Assembly (NCBI RefSeq): GCF_900141875.1
Contig: NZ_FQZE01000002.1
Location: 1-64,000, forward strand
DNA from: Tangfeifania diversioriginum
GTDB taxonomy: Bacteria; Bacteroidota; Bacteroidia; Bacteroidales; Prolixibacteraceae
DNA length: 64,000 nucleotides
Direction of reading: 5' to 3'
In this document: positions 36,335-45,525 of the stretch, piece by piece
Layout of the letters: each line of letters starts with the position of its first letter
How positions within the stretch are numbered: the stretch's first letter is position 1
Translations under genes and position numbers: made by a program
Notes under the pieces: generated by a model
What the model saw: the letters and a program-made list of their open reading frames with translations, nothing else
Told to the model about the DNA's origin: nothing
Databases searched by the model: none

Positions 36335-36665
36335 ATGCCAACCGTTGCTAATAAATTTGCCCGCACCCTCAAAGCTATCGGAGTTCGTTATGTTTTTGGT
36401 GTTCCCAGCGGAAACATGACCGATTATACTTATCCGGATAAAACAGAACAGGAAAAATTTCGATTCAAATTACGGAACAGACCTGCCCGTGGAATTATTT
36501 CAATCTGAGAATAACTATTTTGGTGTTCCGGTAATAAAAACTTCAAATTCCAAAGATTATCAAAAAGCACTCAAAAAAGCATTTTCACTAAAGGAACATG
36601 TTGTCATTGAGACGTTTGTCGATGTTGGGGGATATGATGGACTCCTTCTTCAGAACAATAAATAA
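36335..36665 (+). pseudogene. Remnant of a thiamine-diphosphate-dependent enzyme
   Basis: The ATG at 36335 starts a frame whose first ~33 residues (VANKFARTLKAIGVRYVFGVPSGN) are the N-terminus of an acetolactate-synthase-type ThDP enzyme. It then runs into unrelated codons and a stop. In another frame, residues NYGTDLPVELF ... YQKALKKAFSLKEHVVIET ... YDGLLLQNNK, ending at 36665, match the C-terminus of the same kind of protein. A functional enzyme is about 550 residues, so roughly 440 have been deleted and a frameshift separates what is left. It lies between aroK and the serine hydrolase gene. Confidence 0.8.
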
Positions 36666-36727
36666 TACAAACTGAAGGAAATATTGTATTTTTACATAAT
36701 AACTTTTGAATTTTTAAAGACTAAATC

Positions 36728-38020
36728 ATGAAACGGATACTCTTTATTTCTATGCTGTTTTTCATTGCAACAGCAGTTTCTTCCCAGACTAAATCGGTAC
36801 AGGTTTCGCAGGTGTTGACCGAAGCAGAGCCGGTAAGTGTTGGAATGTCGCCGGAACGCCTTGCACGCATCGACAAAATGTGTCAGCAAGCAGTGACTGA
36901 AGGAAACCTACCAGGGATTGTTTCGCTGGTAGCGCGGAACGGCAAAATTGTGCACTGGAAAGCGTATGGCATGGCCAATAATCAGCAAGGCCGCGAACTG
37001 AAAAGGGACGATATTTTCCGCATTGCCTCGCAATCCAAAGCGATCACTTCCACGGCAGTGATGATGCTTTGGGAACAGGGAAAATTTCAGCTGGATGATC
37101 CGATCTCAAAGTACATTCCCGAATTTAAAAACCAGCAGGTACTCAAAACGTTTAGCTACAGCGACACCAGCTGGACCGGCGAGCCGGTGAAACGCGAGAT
37201 TACCATCCGTCACCTGCTCACCCATACCTCGGGACTGGGCTATGGAATAATTGACGGCGATGAACGCTTTAAAATGCTTTACCAAAAAGCCGGCGTAACT
37301 GACCTGTTTACTACTAAAAACATTACCATTGAAGAGAGTGTGAAGAAACTGGCCAAACTGCCGCTTCATCATCAGCCGGGTGAAAAATATACGTACAGCG
37401 AGGGACTCGATGTTCTCGGTTATTTTATTGAAGTGGTTTCGGGAATGCCGTTCGATGAGTTTTTGAAAACGCACATTTTCGATCCGCTGGGAATGGACGA
37501 CACCCGTTTTTATCTGCCGGAAAGCAAAGCGGACAGACTGGTGGCCGTTCAGCACAAAAAAGACGGGAAATGGCAAAAGTACCCGGTTACTTTTTACGAT
37601 ACTGACTACCCTGTTAAAGGGGCAAAAACATTTTTCTCGGGCGGAGCCGGACTTTCGAGCACCGCAAAAGATTATGCCACGTTTCTGCAAATGTACCTGA
37701 ATGGAGGTGAATACAACGGAGTGCGCCTGCTGAGCCGCACTACGGTAAATACCATCATGGCCAACCAGACAGGAGATTTATTCAGCGGAACTGAAGAGCA
37801 TTACGGGCTGGCGTTTGGTGTGCTTACAACCGAAGCTGTGGCAAAAGGCGGACTGGGAAGCGAAGGCACTTTCGACTGGGGCGGTTATTTCAACACGCAG
37901 TATTTTGCCGACCCTGCTGAGAATGTAATCGGTATTATAATGAAACAAACCCAGGGGCCGGTTAACGATGACACCGGCTGGAAATTCCGGCAGATGATAT
38001 TTCCGGCAATTGATGACTAA
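36728..38020 (+). CDS. Class C beta-lactamase-fold serine hydrolase
   Basis: A 430-residue secreted protein (signal peptide MKRILFISMLFFIATAVSS). It carries the SxxK motif SQSK (Ser101, Lys104) inside FRIASQSKAITSTAVMML, then the HLLTHTSGLGYGI block, a YSEGLDVLGY motif at the Tyr position and GGAGLSSTAKDYATF. Such proteins act as esterases, D-aminopeptidases or beta-lactamases in the periplasm; this sequence resembles the esterase EstB type more than AmpC. deoC begins ten bases after its stop and may be cotranscribed. Confidence 0.9.
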   Translation: MKRILFISMLFFIATAVSSQTKSVQVSQVLTEAEPVSVGMSPERLARIDKMCQQAVTEGNLPGIVSLVARNGKIVHWKAYGMANNQQGRELKRDDIFRIASQSKAITSTAVMMLWEQGKFQLDDPISKYIPEFKNQQVLKTFSYSDTSWTGEPVKREITIRHLLTHTSGLGYGIIDGDERFKMLYQKAGVTDLFTTKNITIEESVKKLAKLPLHHQPGEKYTYSEGLDVLGYFIEVVSGMPFDEFLKTHIFDPLGMDDTRFYLPESKADRLVAVQHKKDGKWQKYPVTFYDTDYPVKGAKTFFSGGAGLSSTAKDYATFLQMYLNGGEYNGVRLLSRTTVNTIMANQTGDLFSGTEEHYGLAFGVLTTEAVAKGGLGSEGTFDWGGYFNTQYFADPAENVIGIIMKQTQGPVNDDTGWKFRQMIFPAIDD

Positions 38021-38030
38021 AAATAAGAAA

Positions 38031-38744
38031 ATGGATAAAGTAAAAGAACTCGCGAAAATGATTGACCACTCCATTCTTCATCCCACAATGACCGATGAGG
38101 ATTTAAAACGGGAGTGCGAAGTGGCCAAAAAATACGATGTAGCTTCGGTGTGTGTAAAACCGTACGCCGTAAAACAGGCGGTTCAGCTTTTAAAAGGAAC
38201 GGATGTTTTGGTGGGGTGTGTAATCGGTTTTCCGGCAGGGAATTCAGCCATTCCGGTAAAAGTGTTTGAAACGGAAAATGCCTGTAACGACGGCGCCGTG
38301 GAGATTGACATGGTCATTAACATTGGCAAAGCGCTGCAGGGCGACTGGGATTACATTGAAAAAGAGATTGGCGCGGTGACCCAAAAATGCCACGAGAGCG
38401 GTGCCATTGTGAAGGTGATTTTTGAAACCGATTACGTGACCCAAAAAGAGGATATTGTAAAACTGTGTGAAATTTGCACCCGCGTGGGTGCCGATTATGT
38501 GAAAACTTCCACCGGCTTTGGGTTTGTGAAAGGCGACGACGGGAAATATGCCTACACCGGCGCCACCATTCCCAATCTCGAACTGATGAAAAAAAGTGTG
38601 GGGCCCGGCGTAAAAGTGAAAGCTGCCGGCGGCGTGCGCTCACTCGACGGACTGTTGGCCGTGCAAAAGGCAGGTTGCTCACGATGTGGTGCCACGGCAA
38701 CAGTAAAAATCCTGGAAGACGCCAAAAAACGGTTGGGGCAGTAA
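38031..38744 (+). CDS. deoC: Deoxyribose-phosphate aldolase
   Basis: Cleaves 2-deoxyribose 5-phosphate to glyceraldehyde 3-phosphate and acetaldehyde. The 237-residue TIM barrel shows MIDHSILHP, VCVKPYAV, VIGFPAGN, EIDMVINIG and the Schiff-base Lys158 in YVKTSTGFG, with KAAGGVRS near the C-terminus. I chose the ATG at 38031; an earlier in-frame TTG overlaps the upstream stop. No other deoxynucleoside catabolic gene is adjacent. Confidence 0.95.
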   Translation: MDKVKELAKMIDHSILHPTMTDEDLKRECEVAKKYDVASVCVKPYAVKQAVQLLKGTDVLVGCVIGFPAGNSAIPVKVFETENACNDGAVEIDMVINIGKALQGDWDYIEKEIGAVTQKCHESGAIVKVIFETDYVTQKEDIVKLCEICTRVGADYVKTSTGFGFVKGDDGKYAYTGATIPNLELMKKSVGPGVKVKAAGGVRSLDGLLAVQKAGCSRCGATATVKILEDAKKRLGQ

Positions 38745-38761
38745 ACGGAGGATCCGGGGTG

Positions 38762-39325
38762 TCAGACTTTCAGGCAGCCGCGAAATCCCCTGGCGGCATA
38801 ATACGACTCAGCGCCGTTGTGGTAAATAAACACTTTTCCGAAGCGCCGGTCGCCAAAAAGTGCACCTCCCCGCTCCCTGATTTCGGGTGGTGTGACTACC
38901 CAGCTGGATGTTTTGGTGTCGAATTCCCCCAATTGCTGCAATTCACGGTACTGCTCTTCTGTTAAGAGTTCAATGCCCATTTCCTGCGCCATGCCAACCG
39001 CACTATTTTTGGGTTTGAATTTTTTCCTCGATTCAAGAGCTTCCGGATCGTAACAAACACTTCTGCGCCCTTTGGGACTTTCCGCCGAGCAGTCATAAAA
39101 AATGAATTCGCTGGTTTTTGTGTCATAACCAATCACATCCGGTTCACCACCTGTTTCTTCCATTTCGTTGAGCGACCAAAGTTTCTCAGGGAGATTTTCA
39201 AGTTTGGTTTGAACTTCCGCCCAGTTGATGTTTTGGTGCCGGTGCCTGTTTTTTTCAAAACGGGTTTGCAGGGTTTTCAGCAGTTTTTCGCCCTCTTCCT
39301 GCGAGAGATGCTTATTATTCTTCAT
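38762..39325 (-). CDS. DUF4256 family protein
   Basis: A 187-residue soluble protein matching the DUF4256 family as I recall it: GGEPDVIGYDTKT, FYDCSAESPKGRRSVCYD, AVGMAQEMGIELLTEEQYR and the C-terminal GGALFGDRRFGKVFIYHNG. No signal peptide or membrane segment is present. The family is widespread and of unknown function. It converges on deoC. Confidence 0.85.
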   Translation of the reverse strand: MKNNKHLSQEEGEKLLKTLQTRFEKNRHRHQNINWAEVQTKLENLPEKLWSLNEMEETGGEPDVIGYDTKTSEFIFYDCSAESPKGRRSVCYDPEALESRKKFKPKNSAVGMAQEMGIELLTEEQYRELQQLGEFDTKTSSWVVTPPEIRERGGALFGDRRFGKVFIYHNGAESYYAARGFRGCLKV

Positions 39326-39393
39326 ATCAGCAATGCGTTAAAGTTCATGAACTATTAACCGTGCTGAAATTCTATTGTTTAACGAGGGTGCCA

Positions 39394-39828
39394 TTAACCG
39401 GTCCCGCGTTCTTCAAAAACAATTTCGTACTTAATTCCTTCGGTGTCTTTGAAAAACAGGGCATAATAACTTTCGCCATGCTGGGGATAAAACTTTGGCG
39501 GGTCAACAATAGTTGCACCGGTGGCTTTAATCTGCGGGTAGAGCCTGTCAACCGCTTCGCGTGATTCAGCTTTGAATGCAAGGTGATGTAACGCCCCCGG
39601 TTTTCTCCGGTGAATGATATCATTTTTAAACGCCTTTCTTGGCGAGTTAATCCCAAAAATCAACAGCGGATGAAAGTATTCCACCACATCAAATTCATGG
39701 GCTTGCACTGTTCCTTTCGACTTTTTGGCAAGGTCGAACCCTAAAACAGGCATTAGCTTGTCATAGAATGCTTCAGCTATTTCCAGGTTTTTTACCGTTA
39801 TCTGTATGTGGTCGATTATTGGTTTCAT
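39394..39828 (-). CDS. VOC-family (glyoxalase-like) protein
   Basis: A 144-residue metalloenzyme-fold protein. It has the paired beta-alpha-beta-beta-beta modules: IDHIQITVKNLEIAEAFYDKLM at the start with the first metal His, LHHLAFKAESREAVDRLY with the second, and DTEGIKYEIVF at the end with the Glu. It may be a dioxygenase, isomerase or resistance protein; substrate unknown. It lies 68 bases downstream of the DUF4256 start on the same strand. Confidence 0.88.
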   Translation of the reverse strand: MKPIIDHIQITVKNLEIAEAFYDKLMPVLGFDLAKKSKGTVQAHEFDVVEYFHPLLIFGINSPRKAFKNDIIHRRKPGALHHLAFKAESREAVDRLYPQIKATGATIVDPPKFYPQHGESYYALFFKDTEGIKYEIVFEERGTG

Positions 39829-40023
39829 AGTTTTTTAAAGATGTGCTCCGCCGGGTTTAATGGCTCAATTGAACAAAACCCATATTGCCGGAGCTTAATT
39901 TTGCATAAAGTTATGAATTGGTTGAACTCATTTTATTTTTTAATAATATTTCGATTTTATCTTCCACAATATAAGGCCTTAAATGAGAACCGTTTTCTGT
40001 AATAGTGCCTTGTTTTATTGAAT

Positions 40024-41595
40024 CTAACTTTTTTGTGCAGTTATGCCCTGTTTCTGTTGTTTTAGCAGGTTCTCTATTTTTGTTTTAATTAAGCTCTCTC
40101 CAGGTCGCAACCGGGAGCCTTTATCTACAATATTTCCTTGTTGATCAAATAAAATGTATTGAGGAACTCCACTCATTTCAAATAATTCATAAATGAACCG
40201 ACTTTGATCCGGTGTCGCTAAATAATGACTTCCTTCAATTTCCAGTTCACTAATTAATGCTTTCCATCTGTCCTCATTTGAATCAGTGCAGAGGTAAACA
40301 AAATCAACTTTGTCACTATTTATTTCATTCATTAATTTCTTTGAATTTGGCATCTCTTTTCGGCATGGACTGCACCATGTTGCCCAGATATCCATATATA
40401 TTATTTTCCCTTGATGCTCTTGTGTTATTTTACTGATTAGTTGTTCAGCGGGTGTGTTTCTTGCTGACTTTAATAATGTGTTTTCATTCTGCTGAGGACA
40501 CTCAAAATACTTCCTTGTCTCTAAATATTTATTAATTAAAGGTTCTCGTAAGAAAGGTTGGTGGACAATTTTATTAAAAAGTGAATACTGCTTTTCAAAT
40601 TCAGCAATTTCTCTTCTGTCAAGGCAATCAAATAAGCATCTGGCAATTAATATTTCTTTTAAAAATTTATCCTTGGTTATATCATTTATTACTTCAATTT
40701 CTTGCGCTGTTGAACTCCCAAAATATGTGTTGTCTTTTCCTTCCAGTAAATAGCCAATAAAACTACTGGTGGAATATTTCTTTGAAAAGGCATTAATTCT
40801 ACCAAACCTGTACCTGCTTATAAAATCGACAAATTTTGAATTGTGCAAATATTCATGAGAGACCTCAATGTTCATGAAATCATAAAAAGAGGAGGGAACA
40901 ACTGTATCTTTATCAAGTTCATTAAACCTGGCGTGGTTTTGTGGGTACCGGGCAAGCCAATTGTAATATTCAAAGTCAACGTCGTTTTTTATCCATTCTT
41001 TTAATTCATTGGAAATGCCTTGTTGAATAAATTCATTGGCAACTTCTTTCCTGGCAGTTCTCAAACTATCTGGTATGGCAATGAAATCAGTTGGATATTT
41101 CTCTTTTTCATATTGGCGATATTGTTGTAAGGGGATGGATATTTTAGAGATTTCGGAATGGAAGGCAATCAATTTTGAGTTTTCAACTGCTGCACTACCC
41201 GAAAACTGAATGGTTTTTGCTAATTTATCTTTGTCTGACATCTTGTCTGCATCAAATACAATATGGATGCTGTCATTGGGATGAACGATTAGTGGAAAAG
41301 AATTATTAACATATTTGACTAATACATCTTTTGAATTATACAGGTTCAGCTTCATTTGAAAATCACCTGAACTATCCACCAGACTTGATTGGGATTTTTG
41401 ATCGCCTGATAAAATATCGTTCTCATAAACAGTAATGGTATTATTCTCCGGCGTTGGATTTAAAATTTTTCCAGTTATAAAAACTGATTCAGTAGTAAGT
41501 TGCACTGGTTTTAAACCTTCTACTTTTGAGTTGCATGAAACTAGGAATAAAATCAGAGTAAAAATCAGGGCAGGAAATTTAATGGAGTTATTCAT
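40024..41595 (-). CDS. TlpA-like thioredoxin-domain lipoprotein, copy A
   Basis: A 523-residue lipoprotein (signal peptide with lipobox LFLVSC). Residues about 30-130 form a beta-sandwich of the DUF4369 kind, the middle is helical, and the last ~140 residues are a thioredoxin fold with the redox motif WATWCSPCRKEMPNSK and cis-Pro in SGVPQYILFD. Probably acts in extracytoplasmic thiol-disulfide exchange. It is paralogous to the gene at 42112-43629 (same architecture and same PNSK segment after the active site). The gene is more AT-rich than the housekeeping genes around it. Confidence 0.88.
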   Translation of the reverse strand: MNNSIKFPALIFTLILFLVSCNSKVEGLKPVQLTTESVFITGKILNPTPENNTITVYENDILSGDQKSQSSLVDSSGDFQMKLNLYNSKDVLVKYVNNSFPLIVHPNDSIHIVFDADKMSDKDKLAKTIQFSGSAAVENSKLIAFHSEISKISIPLQQYRQYEKEKYPTDFIAIPDSLRTARKEVANEFIQQGISNELKEWIKNDVDFEYYNWLARYPQNHARFNELDKDTVVPSSFYDFMNIEVSHEYLHNSKFVDFISRYRFGRINAFSKKYSTSSFIGYLLEGKDNTYFGSSTAQEIEVINDITKDKFLKEILIARCLFDCLDRREIAEFEKQYSLFNKIVHQPFLREPLINKYLETRKYFECPQQNENTLLKSARNTPAEQLISKITQEHQGKIIYMDIWATWCSPCRKEMPNSKKLMNEINSDKVDFVYLCTDSNEDRWKALISELEIEGSHYLATPDQSRFIYELFEMSGVPQYILFDQQGNIVDKGSRLRPGESLIKTKIENLLKQQKQGITAQKS

Positions 41596-41649
41596 TTCGG
41601 TCTAATGTTTTATGGTTCATATTGCTTTTATTACCATGTTTTATTTTCA

Positions 41650-41946
41650 TCATAGGTAGGTATTAATTGAGTGATAAAGCGGGATATCAAACTTAAAAGT
41701 ATCCTTTTCATTTATTTCTGTTTTAAACACATGAGGATAATCAATTGTAATATCGTCAACTTCAAGATTAATTACTTTTGGAGCTTCAGTGAATTCTTTA
41801 AAATTTACGATATGTCCCATTAATACAGATCGTTGCCCGACTTCAGGATAAAATTTTCCTGTTTTGGAGAAAATACCCTGGGATTTTGACTCAAAGCTGA
41901 ACAAAAGTATAGACGAGAGAATTAATGTGAAGAGTACTTTTTTCAT
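41650..41946 (-). pseudogene. Truncated third copy of the TlpA-like lipoprotein family
   Basis: The ATG at 41946 starts a signal peptide (MKKVLFTLILSSILLFSF) and about 75 residues of a beta-sandwich (GQRSVLMGHIVNFKE ... INEKDTFKFDIPLYHS). This corresponds to the N-terminal domain of the two flanking paralogues, although without a clear lipobox Cys. The frame stops after 98 residues, and no helical or thioredoxin part follows before copy A begins. I read it as the stub of a third tandem gene. A short standalone secreted protein is the alternative. Confidence 0.55.
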
Positions 41947-42111
41947 GCTTGTTTTTGCTTTTTCATAGTAACGTTCAAATACAAATTTTTCGTAGCGGAA
42001 TTCGAAGTGTGTTCCTTTCCGGTAGTACACAAAAAGCGATGCGAGAATCCAAAGTTGGCGAACCGCACCGACCCCGCTCTGAAATATGTACTGGGTTAGG
42101 CATTCGTATTT

Positions 42112-43629
42112 TTATTCTTTCAATAATTTCACAATCTTTTTCTCCACATTATTTGGTCTTAAATGAGAGCCTTTTTCTATAATAATTCCCTTTTTATCAA
42201 TTAGAAAATAATGAGGAATACCACTAACCTCGAAAATTTTTCGAATATCCGTACTTTGTTCCTTTGTTAAAAAATAATGTTGACCAGTTAGTTGCAATTC
42301 TGCAAGTGATGCCTTCCAGAGTTTTTCCTCAGAATCAAGACACATATAAACAAAAGCAACATCTTTCCCTTCCATTTTTTTCCTTAATTCTTTTGAATTT
42401 GGCATTTCTGATATGCAGGGTGCACACCAAGTTGCCCAACAGTCAAGATATATAACCTTACCCTTGTTTGTTGTAATAATACTATCCATAATTTGCTTTG
42501 CTGATGAATCAGCAATCTTTTTCAACATGGCTTCTGATGCTATCTGAGGATTGTCTAATCGCTCTTTTATTATATTGTACTGTTCAAGCAAAGGTTCTAT
42601 TAGAAAGGATTCCTTGATATTTGATTCAATTACCTTTCGGTATTTTTCAAAAAGTCTAATGTCCGACTTTTCGAAATTTTGCCTTATTAACTCAGTTAAT
42701 ACCATTTGTTTTAAAAGAGAGTCTGGTGTATGTTTAATGACACCATACACTATTAATGAATCTATAACATTACCTGGTCCTGCAATAAAACCATCGTTTG
42801 TTTTATACTTTTGATTTTCTTCATCTTCCCATAAATTATTTCTCACATAATCATAATGAAACCGATTGATAAAATTTGATAAAGCATAACCACTAATAAA
42901 CATTGATTCTGATATAGGTATTCGCTTTTTTAGGTTATCATAGTAAGAGATTGGAACGGACCAGTCTTTGTTTGTAAGCTTGTTGGCCCTTTTATGTTTT
43001 GCCGGATAAAAGGCTAAGGCATCAAAGTAATCTTCGTCAAGATAAGTTTTTGCCCAAATTTCTGTTTCCTTGTTCGGGTTAACATCAGATACAAATTGAT
43101 TATATAATTTATCCCTTACATTTTGCAGAGAATCTAAGTAGCTTATATACTCATCCTTGCCTAATTCTTTCACCGCTTTTGCTTTTGCATCCCAATCGTA
43201 ATACATGGGATTTGAGAAATACATCAATTGAAATTTTGCGGCATTTTGATTCTGTGATGCTGCATCTCCGCTAAAATTTATTGATTTTAATAGCTCAGGA
43301 CGTTGTTGTGGATTTCCATTAAATTCAACATAGATACTATCTCCAGGATGTGTTAAAACTAAAAAATTCGTTTTATACAAAACCCATACATCAGTAGGCG
43401 TGTAACTTTCAAAAGAAGCAGTAAAATATCCAATACTGTCTATTTCTTCATGTATTTGTAATGAACCTAATCCCAGACGATTCACGCTTAAATGTACATT
43501 TGGATTTTCAGGATTGAAGTTTAATATTTTCCCGGAAATAATTACTTGTTCAGGGACTTTATAATTGTTTTTTGTAGTACAAGAAATTGCTGTTATAATT
43601 ACTAAAAGAAAATGGAGTATTTTTTTCAT
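42112..43629 (-). CDS. TlpA-like thioredoxin-domain lipoprotein, copy B
   Basis: A 505-residue lipoprotein (lipobox ITAISC). It has the same plan as copy A: N-terminal beta-sandwich with VIISGKILNFNPENPN, helical middle, and C-terminal thioredoxin domain with CWATWCAPCISEMPNSKEL and SGIPHYFLID. Such proteins reduce disulfides or act in stress responses in the periplasm or at the outer membrane. The pair plus the stub form an AT-rich tandem cluster with no obvious client gene next to it. Confidence 0.88.
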   Translation of the reverse strand: MKKILHFLLVIITAISCTTKNNYKVPEQVIISGKILNFNPENPNVHLSVNRLGLGSLQIHEEIDSIGYFTASFESYTPTDVWVLYKTNFLVLTHPGDSIYVEFNGNPQQRPELLKSINFSGDAASQNQNAAKFQLMYFSNPMYYDWDAKAKAVKELGKDEYISYLDSLQNVRDKLYNQFVSDVNPNKETEIWAKTYLDEDYFDALAFYPAKHKRANKLTNKDWSVPISYYDNLKKRIPISESMFISGYALSNFINRFHYDYVRNNLWEDEENQKYKTNDGFIAGPGNVIDSLIVYGVIKHTPDSLLKQMVLTELIRQNFEKSDIRLFEKYRKVIESNIKESFLIEPLLEQYNIIKERLDNPQIASEAMLKKIADSSAKQIMDSIITTNKGKVIYLDCWATWCAPCISEMPNSKELRKKMEGKDVAFVYMCLDSEEKLWKASLAELQLTGQHYFLTKEQSTDIRKIFEVSGIPHYFLIDKKGIIIEKGSHLRPNNVEKKIVKLLKE

Positions 43630-44357
43630 GCTTGTAATAGTTAGTTCTTAGTTTTTCAAAATGAGCTATATACATAAAAGGTGAATAATACATTCTCTAT
43701 GCGTATGTATTGTTCATCTTTTGTAACATTTATATTACTGTAGAAAATACGGGTTGGTTTTCGTTTTGCATACACGGTTGTTTAACAAAAATCTAAAGGT
43801 AGCGGGTTTGTTTTTGATTTGCAAGGCGTTGGACGAAAAAAGTTGCTGTGTTTCTCAGTGCATGTTGGGGGGCGGAAATAAATCAGCGACGCAGGCAGTA
43901 CCGGGCGGTGAATTGCTGGTTGGGAGAAATCAGGCCGGCAGCAGGGAAGAAAAGGTCTGTTTGCCGGCATTTCACCTGCTGACTTTTCAGCCAGCTGGTG
44001 AATAAAACTGTATTACTTTAATCGTTATTCGCGATATAACCAGAAATCCAACACCCGGTCAAAATATTGCCAGCTAAAGCAGTGGCTTTGTCTGGAGCTC
44101 GTCCCCCTTTAATTGTATTTTTTGCCATGAAAATAAATTGATGCCAATTAAAGGGGGAATTAAAGGGGGATTGAGAACAAAAGTTTTCACAACTCAAAAA
44201 TTCTGAATCCCCCTTTGGTATAAAACATCGGTATTCCAAATGTAAAATCTCAATCAAAGGGGGACTCACTCCGATGAGCTGCATTCTGTACCTCAATGAA
44301 TTGCAGCTAAATGCATTATTTGTTTGACGACTGCTCAGTAATTTTTAAAGGAATCAA
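43630..44357. other. Intergenic region between TlpA cluster and PHP gene
   Basis: No supported gene. 43650-43800 is AT-rich and probably carries the promoter of TlpA copy B. 43840-44000 is GC-richer and holds only weak open frames on both strands with no family resemblance. The right part contains the G5/C5 repeat cluster listed separately. Confidence 0.5.
44102..44264. repeat. Cluster of AAAGGGGGA / TCCCCCTTT repeats
   Basis: The nonamer AAAGGGGGA occurs directly near 44149, 44162 and 44256, and inverted (TCCCCCTTT) at 44102-44110 and 44208-44216, within 165 bp. The inverted copies can pair with direct ones to give alternative hairpins. Similar C5T3 repeats occur between genes in other Bacteroidota, often as decayed mobile repeats. 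A 92-codon open frame over this region is a translation of the repeats and not a gene. Confidence 0.55.
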
Positions 44358-45449
44358 TTATTCCTTCACTTCCAGCTCCACCATCAAATTCGAAGTTTTG
44401 CCGGTGTACAAGTTGGTTGCCGCGTAGGGCAGAACGGCTTTTCCGTTTTTCAGGTTGCACTGTGCAATAACCGAACTGCGCGGTGCGATTTCAATTTTTC
44501 CGGGTGCCCCGTTGGTCGGGTCTTCGTTTTCAAGAATGAAAGTCAGATTGGTGGGATTACTGATTTCAAAATGTGCCGTCCCGTTTTCCACGTTAAAAGG
44601 TTGATGAACGGTAACCGATGCATTGAAGAGCTCTGAAAGTAACGCTTCCGGACCGGCCATTTCGTCGGTAAAAAAAGCGACGGTGCGTTTGGCAAAAAGT
44701 GCTTCTTTCAGTGCCCCAAGGCTTCTGTCTTTGGCAAAAACCAGTGTCATGGGGCGGCGGTGGTTTTCCAGGTCGAAACGGTACGCACTGGCCATGTGCA
44801 CATCACTGTTGCCGAGGTAAGCCAGGTTCTTTTCGTTGCACCACTCAAAAGCAACGGGGTAGTATTCATCCCAGTTGAACACTTCGACTCCGTGCAGCCA
44901 GCCGTTTTGGTAAATTTCCTCGTGCACATCCCACCACTTGTTGGTGTCGGGTTGCTGCGCCTGCCAGCCGGGGTGGTTCCAGAAAACAAATGCTCCCTGT
45001 TTGTTGGCTTCTTCAATGGCATCCATGTAATCGGGGACATCGAGTTTGGTCACATCGTCAACAAACAGCGCGTTTAGGTGCCCGGGCGGCATGCCACGTG
45101 AAATTTCACCGGCTTTTACCAACAGGATGTTGCGTTTTTTGGCTTCGGGAAGGGCAATTTCGTAGGATGAATTCTGATCGCCGCCCACGTATTTTTTGCC
45201 CGGTTGGTTTTCAATGTGGTCGGTCAGGGCAATGGCATCCAGTCCTTCGTAATACGCTTCCTGCACGCGTACCGTGGGCCACACGTCGCCATCAGAAAAA
45301 ATGGTGTGCATGTGAAAATCGCATTTTAGCGTTTCATACCCCTGAATGTCAGGTATCCGGATTTCCTGGCGTTTCATATGCCGCAGCATTTCGGGCTTTT
45401 TCACTACGTTGTGGTTTTGTGCTATTCCGGTCTGGGTGATTATTATCAT
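44358..45449 (-). CDS. PHP-domain phosphodiesterase (Sb-PDE-like), N-terminus out of frame
   Basis: A PHP-fold metal-dependent phosphoesterase: CDFHMHTIFSDGD with the HxH pair, AIALTDHIE, PGHLNALF, FWNHPGW and LGNSDVHM supply the metal ligands. It resembles the Sb-PDE group acting on phosphodiesters. The first in-frame ATG (45449) gives only the end of a signal peptide. Fifteen bases earlier the same reading frame hits a stop, while an ATG at 45480 would start a perfect signal peptide if the adjoining run of ten A were nine. It is last in the susCD-phosphoesterase operon. Either a phase-variable gene or a sequence error. Confidence 0.85.
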   Translation of the reverse strand: MIIITQTGIAQNHNVVKKPEMLRHMKRQEIRIPDIQGYETLKCDFHMHTIFSDGDVWPTVRVQEAYYEGLDAIALTDHIENQPGKKYVGGDQNSSYEIALPEAKKRNILLVKAGEISRGMPPGHLNALFVDDVTKLDVPDYMDAIEEANKQGAFVFWNHPGWQAQQPDTNKWWDVHEEIYQNGWLHGVEVFNWDEYYPVAFEWCNEKNLAYLGNSDVHMASAYRFDLENHRRPMTLVFAKDRSLGALKEALFAKRTVAFFTDEMAGPEALLSELFNASVTVHQPFNVENGTAHFEISNPTNLTFILENEDPTNGAPGKIEIAPRSSVIAQCNLKNGKAVLPYAATNLYTGKTSNLMVELEVKE

Positions 45450-45467
45450 TAGTAATGCAATTGCAAA

Positions 45468-45480
45468 TTTTTTTTTTCAT
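45468..45480 (-). other. Start codon plus A10 homopolymer (frameshift site)
   Basis: On the minus strand ATG (45480-45478) is followed by ten A (45477-45468). With nine A the frame reads MKKKFAIALLMIIITQTGIAQ and continues into the PHP enzyme. With ten, it goes out of frame within four codons. The run is long enough for slipped-strand mispairing, transcriptional slippage or a homopolymer miscall. Confidence 0.75.
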
Positions 45481-45525
45481 GGTGCTGTTTTTACGTGAAA
45501 GTATTGTATTCAAAATTAATTGTTG

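Noticed and set aside
43754-44005. 83-codon plus-strand open frame in the TlpA-PHP gap
   Set aside because: Low-complexity, no homologous feel, competing frames on both strands; probably non-coding.
44018-44296. 92-codon minus-strand open frame
   Set aside because: Its sequence is the translation of the G5/C5 repeat cluster.
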